A model generated the notes under the pieces. That model worked only from the letters and a program-made list of their open reading frames with translations, made no database searches and had not been told where the DNA came from. From Pseudopedobacter sp965218985 (GTDB lineage Bacteria; Bacteroidota; Bacteroidia; Sphingobacteriales; Sphingobacteriaceae): a stretch of 64,000 nucleotides of DNA. The stretch's first letter is position 1, and the number at the start of each line of letters is the position of its first letter. Made by a program: the position numbers and the translations under genes. Below, one piece after another: positions 14,856 to 24,275 of this stretch. Where the stretch lies: assembly GCA_965218985.1 (NCBI GenBank), contig CBDCMP010000007.1:2666001-2730000 (forward strand), given 5' to 3'.

Positions 14856-17078
14856 ATGGATTGCCTGCCCACATTGAAGAAATACTTCAAAACGCTATTT
14901 TTTTTAATTTTCGTTTTAACAGATTTTGCCAAGGCTGATGAATTAACTCCCATACGTTTACAATTGAAATGGAAGAACCAGTTTCAATTTGCAGGCTATT
15001 ATGCGGCAAAAATGAAAGGGTTTTATAAAAACGCAGGATTGGATGTCCAAATAAAGCCGGGAGGTGTAGGAATCTCACCAATCGCTGAAGTAAAAGGTGG
15101 TAGAGCGGATATTGGGATTTATGATCCCGATGTGGTTTTACAAAGGAATGGTACTTCGCCACTCGTAGCTTTAGCCTGCATCATGCAATCGTCACCATAT
15201 GTGTTCATCACACTTCCGGAAAAGCATGTTTTAAAACCTACAGATTTAATAGGCAAGTATGTTTTGTCAGCTGGCGATCAGGGATGGACCATATTCAAAG
15301 CCATTTTAATTCACGAAGGCATAAAGCCAGATCTTATAAATATCATACCAAGAAAAAAGGATTCTGAAGAGATTATTGAAGATCGGGCCGATGCTGTCAT
15401 CACTTATGTCAGTACGCAACCGCAAAGACTCAGGGATATGGGCTACCATCCCATCATCATCAGACCAGTGGAGTATGGAATTGACTTTTATGGAGATGTT
15501 TTGTTCTCCACCAAAGCATTCGCTTATAAAGATACCAAAACAACTGATGCTTTTTTAGAAGCCACCAAAAAAGGCTGGGAATATGCTTTTGCACATGAGG
15601 ATGAAATGATCAATTACATTTTATCCCTTCCGGGAACAAAGGGGGTTTTAAATCACCATCTTTTAAAAGCGGAAGCAGTGGAGCTGAGGAAGCTCATCAT
15701 GCCAGATATTGTGGGAGTTGGCCATATGAATTTGGGCAGATGGCAATATATGATGAACATTTATAAAGAAACGGGCCTATTGAAAAAGAACGAGACACTT
15801 AAAGGATTTCTTTATGAATCTCCAAATAATGAGTCTGTTTTGAAAAAATGGATAAAACCTGCCATTTACGGAGTCATCACCCTAACCATCATCCTGATCA
15901 TCATCTCCTTATGGAACAGACAGTTAAGGAAAAAAGTGAGGTTGAAAACTGTTGAGTTGGTAAAGGAGAATTATCAAAGAAGAAGGGCCGAAATTTTGGC
16001 AGAACAGCGGAAAGAACAGCTGGAGTTAGTACTGAAAAGTGCTAAAATTGGAATGTGGAGCTTTGATTTGGTACACAAGAAGCTGGAGTTTAATGAACAA
16101 CTCTTTGAGATTCTGGAGATCAAACCGGAGGATTTTAAAGATGATATGGATATTTTTGATCTGATTCATCCTGATGATTTAGAAGCATCCAGACTTGCTT
16201 TTCAGCAGAATCTTGCAGGAACCCGGATAGGTCAATATTTACAATTAAGGATTTTCAAATCAAGCGGTGAATATGTAACGTTGCTCTCCAGTTCAAGAGT
16301 GACTTTTGATGAAGATAAGAACCCCCTGGAGATCTCCGGCGTCTTAATCAATATAGACGATATCAAAAGAAAAGAAATGGATCTTATCAAAATCTCTGAT
16401 GAACTTCTTCATAGCAACAATGAGCTTAAAAAATTTACCTATATCACCTCTCATAATTTAAGAGGGCCGGTGATGAATATCAAAAGTTTATTTGAAATGA
16501 TAAATAAGCATCAAATTGAAGGGGATAACAAGCTTTTTATTGATAAAATAGAGCAATCAATAAAAAAATTGGACATCACGCTGGATGACTTGATAGATGT
16601 TGTATCGCAGCAAAAACCAGAGTATAAAGTTTTTTCTGAAATAGATTTTAAAGAGGCTGTACGAGAGTCATTACAATCTATTGAGACTCAAATATTTGTT
16701 TCGGGGGCTAAGATTGAATTTGATTTAGCCGTTAGTAAAATGTGTTACTCCAAGAAGTATTTTGAAAGCATTTTGCTTAATTTATTGACTAATGCCATTA
16801 AATATAAATCAGAGTTAAGGCCATTGCAGATAAACATATCCACTCATGATCAGGAGGATTTTGTTGTCTTTAAGATGGAGGATAACGGAATCGGGATTGA
16901 CCTCAATAAAAATGGATCTAAAATTTTCGGTCTGTATCAACGTTTTCATCCTGAAAAAGACGGTAAGGGTATAGGATTGTTTCTTATCAAATCGCACATA
17001 GAGTCCTTAAATGGCAGGATAGAAGTAGAGAGTGAACTTGATAAAGGAACCATCTTCACGATCTATTTTTCAAAATAA
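14856..17078 (+). CDS. Hybrid sensor: NMT1/THI5-type binding domain, PAS, histidine kinase
   Basis: A 740-residue protein. Signal/anchor segment at residues 5-24. A periplasmic substrate-binding domain of the NMT1/THI5-like family follows at about 32-310 (PIRLQLKWKNQFQFAGYYAA, GFYKNAGLDVQI, GRADIGIYDP). A membrane helix lies at about 333-352 (AIYGVITLTIILIIISLW), then a coiled coil, a PAS domain with PAC tail at about 385-505, and a histidine kinase with acceptor H533 in TSHNLRGPV. ATPase boxes are NLLTNAIKYKS, DNGIGIDL and GKGIGLFLIKSHIE. ATG at 14856 is preferred over a TTG nine bases upstream, because that TTG lies inside a TACCTTTG promoter-like box. It probably senses a small periplasmic ligand. 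The family includes pyrimidine (thiamin precursor) and sulfonate binders, but the ligand is not known. Confidence 0.88.
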   Translation: MDCLPTLKKYFKTLFFLIFVLTDFAKADELTPIRLQLKWKNQFQFAGYYAAKMKGFYKNAGLDVQIKPGGVGISPIAEVKGGRADIGIYDPDVVLQRNGTSPLVALACIMQSSPYVFITLPEKHVLKPTDLIGKYVLSAGDQGWTIFKAILIHEGIKPDLINIIPRKKDSEEIIEDRADAVITYVSTQPQRLRDMGYHPIIIRPVEYGIDFYGDVLFSTKAFAYKDTKTTDAFLEATKKGWEYAFAHEDEMINYILSLPGTKGVLNHHLLKAEAVELRKLIMPDIVGVGHMNLGRWQYMMNIYKETGLLKKNETLKGFLYESPNNESVLKKWIKPAIYGVITLTIILIIISLWNRQLRKKVRLKTVELVKENYQRRRAEILAEQRKEQLELVLKSAKIGMWSFDLVHKKLEFNEQLFEILEIKPEDFKDDMDIFDLIHPDDLEASRLAFQQNLAGTRIGQYLQLRIFKSSGEYVTLLSSSRVTFDEDKNPLEISGVLINIDDIKRKEMDLIKISDELLHSNNELKKFTYITSHNLRGPVMNIKSLFEMINKHQIEGDNKLFIDKIEQSIKKLDITLDDLIDVVSQQKPEYKVFSEIDFKEAVRESLQSIETQIFVSGAKIEFDLAVSKMCYSKKYFESILLNLLTNAIKYKSELRPLQINISTHDQEDFVVFKMEDNGIGIDLNKNGSKIFGLYQRFHPEKDGKGIGLFLIKSHIESLNGRIEVESELDKGTIFTIYFSK

Positions 17079-17166
17079 AAGAAAAATGTTTTAAAAGGAG
17101 ATGGTTAAAGAAATGTAACAGTATCGGAAGGAGGTTAATAGATGTTTAAACACGAAAAATGTTTAT

Positions 17167-17174
17167 TATCTTTG
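17167..17174 (+). promoter_or_regulatory. Candidate -7 box (TATCTTTG) for the YceI gene
   Basis: Exact TAnnTTTG match, with TTTA about 18 bases upstream in the -33 position. It lies 22 bases before the ATG at 17196. A GGAGA sequence between box and start could serve as a ribosome-binding site, unusual in this genome. Confidence 0.5.
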
Positions 17175-17195
17175 CTTTCTTAATTGGAGAAGAAT

Positions 17196-17783
17196 ATGAA
17201 AAAGAATCTGATTGCATTGTTTTTATTGTCATCAATTTTATTTGCTTTCAAACCTGTAGCAGATGTATATACAGTTGATGTTAATAAATCTAAAATTGAA
17301 TGGGTTGGCCGTAAAGTGACGGGTCAACATACAGGCGAGATAAAACTTGCTTCTGGAAGTTTAAGCGCTAATGGTAAAAGTTTGATAGGTGGTTCAATCG
17401 TTATAGATATGACCTCTTTATCAAATACTGATTTGGATGCGGAAAATGCTGGTAAATTATTGGGGCACTTAAAGTCAGAAGATTTTTTCTCTGTCGCAAA
17501 AAATCCAACTGCTTTATTTAAAATCACTAAGGTGGCCACTGCGGGAGCCGGCAAAGTGAATATCACTGGTGATTTAACAATTAAAGGGATCACCAATGCG
17601 GTTTCGTTTCCGGCATCGGTTGCACAAAAGGGAGGTATCTTAGTGGCAAGCGCAAATGGGGTAAAAGTTGATCGGACAAAATTTGATATAAAATATGGCT
17701 CTAAGAACTTCATTTCGGGCATTGGCGATAAAGCCATAGACGATGAATTTGAGCTGAATATCAGCTTGGTTGCGAAGAAGTAG
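17196..17783 (+). CDS. YceI-family periplasmic lipid-binding-like protein
   Basis: A 195-residue protein with a signal peptide (MKKNLIALFLLSSILFAFKP) followed by a YceI-like lipocalin-type beta-barrel: YTVDVNKSKIEWVGRKVTGQHTG at the start, DAENAGKLLGHLKSEDFF in the middle, and KFDIKYGSKNF near the end. YceI proteins bind polyprenoid or other amphiphilic molecules in the periplasm; the physiological role here is unknown. A TTG 12 bases upstream was not used as start, because ATG at 17196 gives a standard signal peptide and sits after a GGAGA site. It has its own promoter-like box and its own terminator, so it is probably monocistronic. Confidence 0.9.
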   Translation: MKKNLIALFLLSSILFAFKPVADVYTVDVNKSKIEWVGRKVTGQHTGEIKLASGSLSANGKSLIGGSIVIDMTSLSNTDLDAENAGKLLGHLKSEDFFSVAKNPTALFKITKVATAGAGKVNITGDLTIKGITNAVSFPASVAQKGGILVASANGVKVDRTKFDIKYGSKNFISGIGDKAIDDEFELNISLVAKK

Positions 17784-17802
17784 CTGATACCAACCTATAT
17801 TG

Positions 17803-17831
17803 AAAAAAGGTGCCTTTGAGGCACCTTTTTT
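17803..17831 (+). terminator. Strong rho-independent terminator after YceI gene
   Basis: Perfect inverted repeat AAAAAAGGTGCC / GGCACCTTTTTT with a 5-base loop, starting 19 bases after the stop codon. Confidence 0.9.
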
Positions 17832-18115
17832 CAGTTTTAAGGTAATCTTGCTGAAAAATTTGATACAATTCTGAATAAATTATGATTTAACTTATTTTTA
17901 AAAGAGAATTAATTCGGCAAAATTTATATATTTATTCCGAAGACAATCAGTTGTTTATAGGAAAAATCAAATATTTTTTTAATTGAAAATATAATAGAGA
18001 TTTCATTCAAAGTTTTTTAAATTGGATTTTTGTAAAGAGCAAAGCTATTCAGAATTATAAAATTAATTTTGGTAATTAGAAACTTAGAAAACTATAGACT
18101 CGTATAAGGTTTAAC
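17832..18115. other. AT-rich intergenic stretch
   Basis: Very AT-rich sequence between the YceI terminator and the receiver gene. I see no gene, no structured RNA and no clear promoter box in it. Confidence 0.4.
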
Positions 18116-18529
18116 ATGATAAAAGAGCCGCTTCATATTTTAATTATTGACGACGATGAGATAAATAATTTCATTGCAGCTAAGTTAATAGACAAAATTC
18201 CACCGAAAGCTATAGTGAACACCTGCTTGAACGGTCAGGAAGGTATTGATTATATTAAATCGAAACTGAATGATCAGGATGAATTTCCCGACATCATCTT
18301 TTTGGACATCAATATGCCTTTAATGAATGGCTGGGAGTTTTTGGACGAATATGAACTTCTAAAAGATAGCGTCACCAAAAGAGTGATCATCAATATGCTT
18401 TCATCCTCGGTATATAATGACGATATCGTTAAAGCAGAAACATATAGCACAGTGAATAGGTTCATTTCAAAACCATTAACAGTGGATAAGATCAGGGACC
18501 TTTACCTATCAGTGAATATCATGGCTTAA
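18116..18529 (+). CDS. Stand-alone response-regulator receiver domain
   Basis: A 137-residue CheY-like protein without an output domain. The acidic cluster is IIDDDE (residues 10-15), the phospho-acceptor D64 lies in FLDINMPLMNG, and the conserved lysine is in FISKPLT. It could accept phosphate from the hybrid sensor kinase encoded 1 kb upstream, whose kinase lacks a receiver of its own, but this pairing is inferred only from proximity. The gene ends converging on the hydrolase gene, overlapping its stop by four bases. Confidence 0.88.
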   Translation: MIKEPLHILIIDDDEINNFIAAKLIDKIPPKAIVNTCLNGQEGIDYIKSKLNDQDEFPDIIFLDINMPLMNGWEFLDEYELLKDSVTKRVIINMLSSSVYNDDIVKAETYSTVNRFISKPLTVDKIRDLYLSVNIMA

Positions 18530-19296
18530 AGAGATTCGATCAGTAAACGATCTTCCTGTTTGATGACTTTTCCGATGGATTTGGATTTGGCATGATAGAA
18601 TAAACATATCCAATGTTGAGTGGAGGCCAATTCTCCGTACGCTGCTCTCAATTCCATAGCTTTTTTACCATCCAGGTCATATTTGGCGATGAATTTTCTT
18701 TGTAATTGTTCAGGTTCCGGAACAATATCCCCACCATAGAAAATATGTTCTCCTTCAGTTTTGATATGGAACACCTGGTGAAATTCAGTATGACCACCAG
18801 TGACTTCATAGCTGATCTCCCCATTGATCTCTCCGTCTCCTTCAAGAAAACTCACTTGACCAGATCTTTGTAAGACATCAAAAATCTCGGTTCTATAAGA
18901 TTTGGAAGGCTTACTGTATGCATTCTCCCATTCTCCATGCTGTATATAGTATGCTGCATCAGGAAAACTAACCTGCAATCTTCCATCCTTATCATAAACC
19001 ATTCCGCCACTATGATCAAAATGCAGATGAGACATCAACACTTTGGTGATCTCTTCTGGTTGATATCCGGCTTTTCTGATATTTTCATGCAAAATCAAAT
19101 CTCCTGCCTCATTTTTATATCCAAGCCCGGTGTCAATTAAAATTAGATCATGATCAGTTTTGACTAAGAAAGGCTGTATATAAATGAAAAGTGATGCCGG
19201 TCTTTCGCTCACTTTGTGAATGCTTGGGTCAAACGGAATGAATTTTTTAGAGGCATCTACAGAATAGGAACCTTCAAACAACGCAATGACTTTCAA
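18526..19296 (-). CDS. Metallo-beta-lactamase-fold hydrolase
   Basis: A 256-residue enzyme with the binuclear metal-binding motif SHLHFDHSGG (H90, H92, D94, H95), a further histidine in GGHTEFHQ, and the late DIVPEPEQL segment. The group includes lactonases (N-acyl-homoserine-lactone quenching enzymes), glyoxalase-II-like enzymes and arylsulfatases; the substrate here cannot be fixed. There is no signal peptide, so it is cytosolic. It is transcribed opposite to its neighbours, head-to-head with recJ across an 86-base to 104-base spacer. Confidence 0.85.
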   Translation of the reverse strand: MKVIALFEGSYSVDASKKFIPFDPSIHKVSERPASLFIYIQPFLVKTDHDLILIDTGLGYKNEAGDLILHENIRKAGYQPEEITKVLMSHLHFDHSGGMVYDKDGRLQVSFPDAAYYIQHGEWENAYSKPSKSYRTEIFDVLQRSGQVSFLEGDGEINGEISYEVTGGHTEFHQVFHIKTEGEHIFYGGDIVPEPEQLQRKFIAKYDLDGKKAMELRAAYGELASTQHWICLFYHAKSKSIGKVIKQEDRLLIESL

Positions 19297-19400
19297 TTTT
19301 TATAGCTTTGTAATGATAAGTTACCCGTTGGATTGATGAAAGTCTTTGCTTTTAACAAACCTATTATCATGTATATTTACGGGTGGTACAGAGCAAATAT

Positions 19401-21101
19401 ATGGAAAAAAGGTGGGTAACACATGAGAAAGCCGATGCGCAAATAGTTGAAAAACTGTCAAAAGAATTAAATATCAGTCTCATTCTGGCCCAGATGCTGG
19501 CCAGCCGTGAAGTGACATCTTTTGAGGAGGCAAAGAATTTTTTCAGGCCGGATATCAGGAATCTCCACGACCCTTTTCTGATGAAGGACATGCCGGAAGC
19601 CATAGAGAGGATAGCGCGTGCGATCAGAGATGAGGAGAATATCTTGATTTATGGCGATTATGACGTGGACGGAACCACTTCAGTAGCATTGACTTATTCA
19701 TTTTTTAAGGAAATCCACCCAAATATAGATTATTATATCCCAGACAGATATAAAGAAGGGTATGGTATTTCCACTCAGGGAATCGATTATGCCTCCAATC
19801 ATGATTATTCACTCATCATCGCATTGGATTGCGGAATCAAATCCGTTGATAAAGTGGCTTATGCCCATACAAAGGGAATTGATTTCATCATCTGTGATCA
19901 TCACTTGCCAGGAGAAGACATTCCAGAAGCAATCGCGGTACTGGATCCAAAGAGAAAAGATTGTGCATATCCATATAAGGAACTTTCTGGTTGTGGCTTG
20001 GGATTTAAATTGATCCAGGCCTATGCAGAAAAAAAAGACCTCCCTTTTGCAAAAGTGGAGAAATACCTTGATCTGGTGGCAGTGAGTATCGCCTCTGACA
20101 TCGTTCCAATAACCGGTGAAAACAGAACGCTTGCATATTTTGGCCTGGAGAAATTAAATAATGACCCCTGCAAAGGTTTACAGGCTTTGAAAGAATTATC
20201 AGGTAAAACTGATGATTTCAGCATTACTGATATCGTTTTTTCCATTGGCCCCAGAATTAATGCAGCCGGAAGAATTGACGATGCTAAAAAGGCTGTTCAG
20301 CTATTGATTGCAGATTCCACCGAACTGGCAGAGGATGCGGGTTTCATCATTAATTTAAAAAACGCGGAGAGAAAGGAATTCGATAGTGACATCACTGAGC
20401 AGGCGCTGAATATGATTTTGAACTCTCCTGACATGGAGAACAGGAAATCTACTGTCGTTTATCATGAAAGCTGGCACAAAGGAGTGATAGGTATCGTAGC
20501 ATCCAGGTTAACAGAGAAGTACTATCGCCCTACTATTGTGCTCACACAATCTAATGGTTATGTGGCAGGTTCTGCAAGATCTGTGATGGGTTATGATCTG
20601 TATGAAGCGCTATGCGAATGCAGCGATCTTTTGGAGCAATTCGGAGGGCATAAATACGCTGCCGGGTTAACCATGAAGACGGAGAATCTAGCAGCTTTCA
20701 GTAAGAGATTCGAAGAGGTAGTTTGCGGCACTATCACTGATGATCTGTTAATTCAGGAAATCGGAATTGATGCAGAGATAGAGCTAGCAGACATCAGTCC
20801 AAAGTTTTTCAGAATATTGAAACAGTTTTCCCCTTTTGGTCCGCAAAATATGTCTCCTGTTTTTTTAAGTAGAAACGTATATTCGTACGGTTATGGTTCC
20901 CTAGTAGGCAATAATCATTTGAAGATGGATATACGCCAGCCTAACAGTGCCATATTTAATTGTATAGGCTTTGGTTGCGGTGATTGGTTAGAGCAAATTA
21001 ACACAGGAAAACCTTTTGATGTTTGCTATAGCATTGAACAAAATGTGTGGAAAGACAGGAGCAACATTCAACTAAACATTAAAGGCATTAAGACACACTG
21101 A
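19401..21101 (+). CDS. recJ: Single-stranded-DNA-specific exonuclease RecJ
   Basis: A 566-residue DHH-superfamily 5'-3' exonuclease acting in RecF-pathway recombination and mismatch repair. The metal-binding motifs are GDYDVDGTTS (residues 85-94), LDCGIKS, and CDHHLPG. The DHHA1 motif appears as FGGHKYAAGLTM, and an OB-fold-like C-terminal part follows. Family length is about 560-580. ATG at 19401 is preferred over a GTG six codons earlier. It begins a tightly spaced gene series (lptB follows after six bases), an arrangement that couples DNA repair and envelope genes in one probable operon. Confidence 0.95.
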   Translation: MEKRWVTHEKADAQIVEKLSKELNISLILAQMLASREVTSFEEAKNFFRPDIRNLHDPFLMKDMPEAIERIARAIRDEENILIYGDYDVDGTTSVALTYSFFKEIHPNIDYYIPDRYKEGYGISTQGIDYASNHDYSLIIALDCGIKSVDKVAYAHTKGIDFIICDHHLPGEDIPEAIAVLDPKRKDCAYPYKELSGCGLGFKLIQAYAEKKDLPFAKVEKYLDLVAVSIASDIVPITGENRTLAYFGLEKLNNDPCKGLQALKELSGKTDDFSITDIVFSIGPRINAAGRIDDAKKAVQLLIADSTELAEDAGFIINLKNAERKEFDSDITEQALNMILNSPDMENRKSTVVYHESWHKGVIGIVASRLTEKYYRPTIVLTQSNGYVAGSARSVMGYDLYEALCECSDLLEQFGGHKYAAGLTMKTENLAAFSKRFEEVVCGTITDDLLIQEIGIDAEIELADISPKFFRILKQFSPFGPQNMSPVFLSRNVYSYGYGSLVGNNHLKMDIRQPNSAIFNCIGFGCGDWLEQINTGKPFDVCYSIEQNVWKDRSNIQLNIKGIKTH

Positions 21102-21107
21102 TACACA

Positions 21108-21842
21108 ATGATTTTAAGGGCAGAGAATCTGATAAAGAAATATAAACAAAGAGTGGTGGTAAATAACGTCTCTTTTCATGTAGAGCAAGGAGAGATTGTG
21201 GGTTTATTGGGCCCCAACGGAGCAGGGAAAACCACCTCCTTTTACATGATCGTAGGGTTGATCAGGCCAAATGAAGGAAAGGTTTTTTTGGAGGATGAAG
21301 AAATCACGGAGGATCCTATGTATAGGAGGGCCCAAAAAGGAATAGGATATCTGGCACAGGAAGCCTCTGTATTTAGAAAGCTAAGTGTGGAGGATAACAT
21401 CATGGCGGTACTGGAAATGGGCAACCTCAAAAAAGATGAACAAAAAGATAGGTTAGAAACTTTAATTGATGAATTCAGTTTGCATAAGGTGAGAAAGAAC
21501 AGAGGTGACCTGCTTTCAGGAGGAGAAAGAAGGAGAACCGAGATCGCAAGGGCCTTGGCCGCTGATCCTAAATTTATTTTGTTAGATGAACCATTCGCTG
21601 GTGTGGATCCCATAGCAGTGGAGGAGATACAAATGATTGTGGCCAGGTTAAAACATCGGAATATCGGAATTTTAATCACTGATCATAATGTGAATGAGAC
21701 TTTATCCATCACGGACAGAGCATATTTGCTGGCAGAAGGGAACATGATGTTAACAGGCACTCCACAGGAGATCGCAGACGATGAGATGGCCCGTAAATTT
21801 TACCTTGGACAGCATTTTGAACTGAAGATCAAAAAGTTTTAA
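21108..21842 (+). CDS. lptB: LPS export ABC transporter ATPase LptB
   Basis: A 244-residue ATPase of the LptB2FG complex that extracts lipopolysaccharide from the inner membrane. Motifs: Walker A GPNGAGKTTS (residues 35-44), Q-loop in YLAQEASVFRKLSVEDNIMA, signature LLSGGERRRTEIARAL, Walker B FILLDEPFAGVDP, and switch histidine in ITDHNV. The YLAQEASVFRKLSV stretch and the length are characteristic of LptB rather than of amino-acid transporter ATPases. It lies six bases after recJ. Confidence 0.95.
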   Translation: MILRAENLIKKYKQRVVVNNVSFHVEQGEIVGLLGPNGAGKTTSFYMIVGLIRPNEGKVFLEDEEITEDPMYRRAQKGIGYLAQEASVFRKLSVEDNIMAVLEMGNLKKDEQKDRLETLIDEFSLHKVRKNRGDLLSGGERRRTEIARALAADPKFILLDEPFAGVDPIAVEEIQMIVARLKHRNIGILITDHNVNETLSITDRAYLLAEGNMMLTGTPQEIADDEMARKFYLGQHFELKIKKF

Positions 21843-21901
21843 ACAATATAGATTTAAATTAATTTCCTTCGTCATCTTAGCGGGGGGACAAGCCTGAGGC
21901 T

Positions 21902-23425
21902 ATGACCATTGTAAACTCTTTTTTAAACTGGTTCATGAAGAAGCGAATGCACCAGATTGAACTTTTCATGAAGTATCCTGATGAAGTGCAGGAAGAGTGG
22001 TTTGGCAGCCTCATTAATGATGCCATAGGAACTGAATGGGGTAGAAAGTACGACTATAGATCTATAGAGAATGTCAACCAGTTCAAAGAGAGAATTCCAG
22101 TTCAGAATTATGATACTTTAAAGCCTTACATCGAAAGGATGCTGAACGGCGAGCAAAACATACTCTGGCCTTCAGAAATCAAATGGTTTGCGAAGTCTTC
22201 AGGCACCACGAATGATAGGAGTAAATTCATCCCAGTTAGTGAGGAGTCATTAGAGGAATGCCATTTTAAGGGAGGAAAAGATATGTTGGCGATCTATTGC
22301 AACAATAGACCCGATGCAAAAATGTTCACAGGCAAGGGTTTGGTGCTGGGCGGCAGTCATCAAATCAATCAATTGAGTCCTGATTCTTATTACGGTGATC
22401 TTTCCGCTGTCATCATTAAAAATCTCCCTTTTTGGGCGGAGATGATGCGTACTCCCGATATCTCCATTGCTTTAATGGACAATTATGAAGAAAAGATATC
22501 AAAAATGGCCCATGCTACTATTGATGTGAATGTCACTAATATCTCTGGAGTGCCTACCTGGACAATAGTTTTGGCTAAACATATTCTAGAGCTTACGGGT
22601 AAGAAGAATTTGCTGGAGGTTTGGCCAAATTTAGAATTGTATGTTCATGGTGCAGTTAATTTTGAACCTTACCGGGAACAATTTAAAAGACTGATCCCAA
22701 GACCAGATATGTATTATTTGGAGACTTATAATGCTTCGGAAGGATTTTTTGGAATACAAGACAGAAGTGATTCTTCTGATTTGCTGTTGATGCTGGATTA
22801 CGGAGTGTTTTACGAGTTCATCCCATTGGAACATATTGATGATAAAAATCCTGGCACCATCACTTTAGGTGAAGTAGAGCTGGATAAAAATTATGCCATG
22901 GTCATCAGCACTAATGCTGGTTTATGGCGTTACATGATTGGTGATACCGTGAAATTCACTTCAAAAAACCCATACAGGTTACGTATCACTGGCAGAACAA
23001 AGCATTTCATTAATGCTTTTGGTGAGGAGGTGATTATAGATAATGCAGAAAAAGCTTTGAGTAAAGCATGTATAGATACCGGGGCTTTGATAAAGGATTA
23101 TACTGCCTGCCCAATATACTTTAATGACAATGAGCTTGGTGCCCATGAATGGATCATAGAATTTGAAAAGAAGCCAAAAGAATTCGAACGTTTCATTGAT
23201 ATTTTAGATAATACTTTGAGGGAAGTCAATTCAGATTATGATGCCAAACGCTTCAAAGATATGGCACTTACCCGCCCGAAAGTTCATATTGCCGAAAGTG
23301 GAACATTTTATAACTGGTTAAAGGCAAAAGGAAAGTTGGGAGGGCAGCATAAAGTTCCACGCTTAGCCAATGAGCGGAAATATGTGGACGAATTATTGGA
23401 GATGATGGAATTGAAAACCTTTTAA
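21902..23425 (+). CDS. GH3-family acyl-acid-amido synthetase-like protein
   Basis: A 507-residue protein of the GH3 (auxin-responsive promoter) family. These are adenylate-forming enzymes which in plants conjugate amino acids to jasmonate or auxin. The nucleotide-binding motif SSGTTNDRSKFIPVS is at residues 99-113. Other family landmarks are YLETYNASEGFFGIQ and YMIGDTVKFTS, with a C-terminal ITGRTKHFINAFGEEV. The bacterial substrate is unknown. It sits between lptB and two membrane-lipid phosphodiesterase/phosphatase genes, which suggests an envelope or lipid role. A 59-base gap to lptB and a 13-base gap to the next gene support co-transcription. Confidence 0.9.
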   Translation: MTIVNSFLNWFMKKRMHQIELFMKYPDEVQEEWFGSLINDAIGTEWGRKYDYRSIENVNQFKERIPVQNYDTLKPYIERMLNGEQNILWPSEIKWFAKSSGTTNDRSKFIPVSEESLEECHFKGGKDMLAIYCNNRPDAKMFTGKGLVLGGSHQINQLSPDSYYGDLSAVIIKNLPFWAEMMRTPDISIALMDNYEEKISKMAHATIDVNVTNISGVPTWTIVLAKHILELTGKKNLLEVWPNLELYVHGAVNFEPYREQFKRLIPRPDMYYLETYNASEGFFGIQDRSDSSDLLLMLDYGVFYEFIPLEHIDDKNPGTITLGEVELDKNYAMVISTNAGLWRYMIGDTVKFTSKNPYRLRITGRTKHFINAFGEEVIIDNAEKALSKACIDTGALIKDYTACPIYFNDNELGAHEWIIEFEKKPKEFERFIDILDNTLREVNSDYDAKRFKDMALTRPKVHIAESGTFYNWLKAKGKLGGQHKVPRLANERKYVDELLEMMELKTF

Positions 23426-23438
23426 AACTGATGAACGC

Positions 23439-24257
23439 GTGAAACGAATGTTGTATCTGTTATTTTGTATGCCATTCATGGGTTGCGCAATGAAAAACTC
23501 TGGTGCGAATACGCCAACCTCCAAACATATCATTGCTCATAGAGGTGCATGGAAGAAAATGGGTCTGCCTGAGAATTCTATGGCATCTTTGCGTCAGGCT
23601 ATAAAGCTAAGATGCTATGGTTCTGAGTTTGATGTTCATATGACAGCGGATAGCGTTTTAGTGATTAACCATGACCCGGAATTCAAAGGAATGAAGATTG
23701 AAACCTCCAGCTATAAAGAATTATTACAAAAACAGCATGACAACGGCGAATTTATCCCAACACTGGAAGCTTATTTAAAGGAAGGAATGAAGCAAAGAAA
23801 AACAAAGTTGATTTTGGAGATCAAGGCTTCTGTCATCAATAAAGACCGTACAATAGCTTTGACACAATGCATCATGAATTTAGTGGAGGAGAGGAAAGCT
23901 CAAAAATGGATGGAATATATTTCTTTTGATAAAGACGCCTGTAAAAAAGTGATGGAAATTGATGATAAAGCTAAAATTTCCTATTTAAAAGGGGACGAAT
24001 CCCCTGAGGAATTATATGCTGCTGGTTTTAGCGGATTGGATTATCATTATAGCGTTTTTCAAAAACATCCGGATTGGATAAATGCTGCTCATAAATTAGG
24101 ATTGGTCATTAATGCATGGACGGTAAATGAGAAAAGCATCGCTGATTGGCTGTTGAAGAATGATGCTGATTACATCACCACAAATGAGCCAGAAATTTTG
24201 ATGAAATCAAAGAAAACCCACCCCCTGTCTGGCTCCAAATTTTCTTCAGATTTTTAA
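23439..24257 (+). CDS. Glycerophosphodiester phosphodiesterase family lipoprotein
   Basis: A 272-residue protein starting at GTG 23439 (an ATG eight bases earlier meets a stop at once). The N terminus MKRMLYLLFCMPFMGC has a lipobox, so it is probably a lipoprotein facing the periplasm. The catalytic signature is present: HRGAWKKMGLPENSM, EFDVHMTADSVLVINHDPEF (metal ligands Glu, Asp and the general-acid His), and LILEIKA. It hydrolyses glycerophosphodiesters to sn-glycerol 3-phosphate and an alcohol. It fits with the GH3 gene upstream and the PAP2 phosphatase 6-18 bases downstream as a lipid-related set. Confidence 0.9.
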   Translation: MKRMLYLLFCMPFMGCAMKNSGANTPTSKHIIAHRGAWKKMGLPENSMASLRQAIKLRCYGSEFDVHMTADSVLVINHDPEFKGMKIETSSYKELLQKQHDNGEFIPTLEAYLKEGMKQRKTKLILEIKASVINKDRTIALTQCIMNLVEERKAQKWMEYISFDKDACKKVMEIDDKAKISYLKGDESPEELYAAGFSGLDYHYSVFQKHPDWINAAHKLGLVINAWTVNEKSIADWLLKNDADYITTNEPEILMKSKKTHPLSGSKFSSDF

Positions 24258-24275
24258 TCTATTTTGGATAAAAAA

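Noticed and set aside
17324..17737. 137-codon frame on the minus strand across the YceI gene
   Set aside because: Shadow of a well-supported gene with signal peptide and terminator.
21242..21679. 145-codon minus-strand frame across lptB
   Set aside because: Serine/isoleucine-rich shadow frame; lptB motifs are unambiguous.
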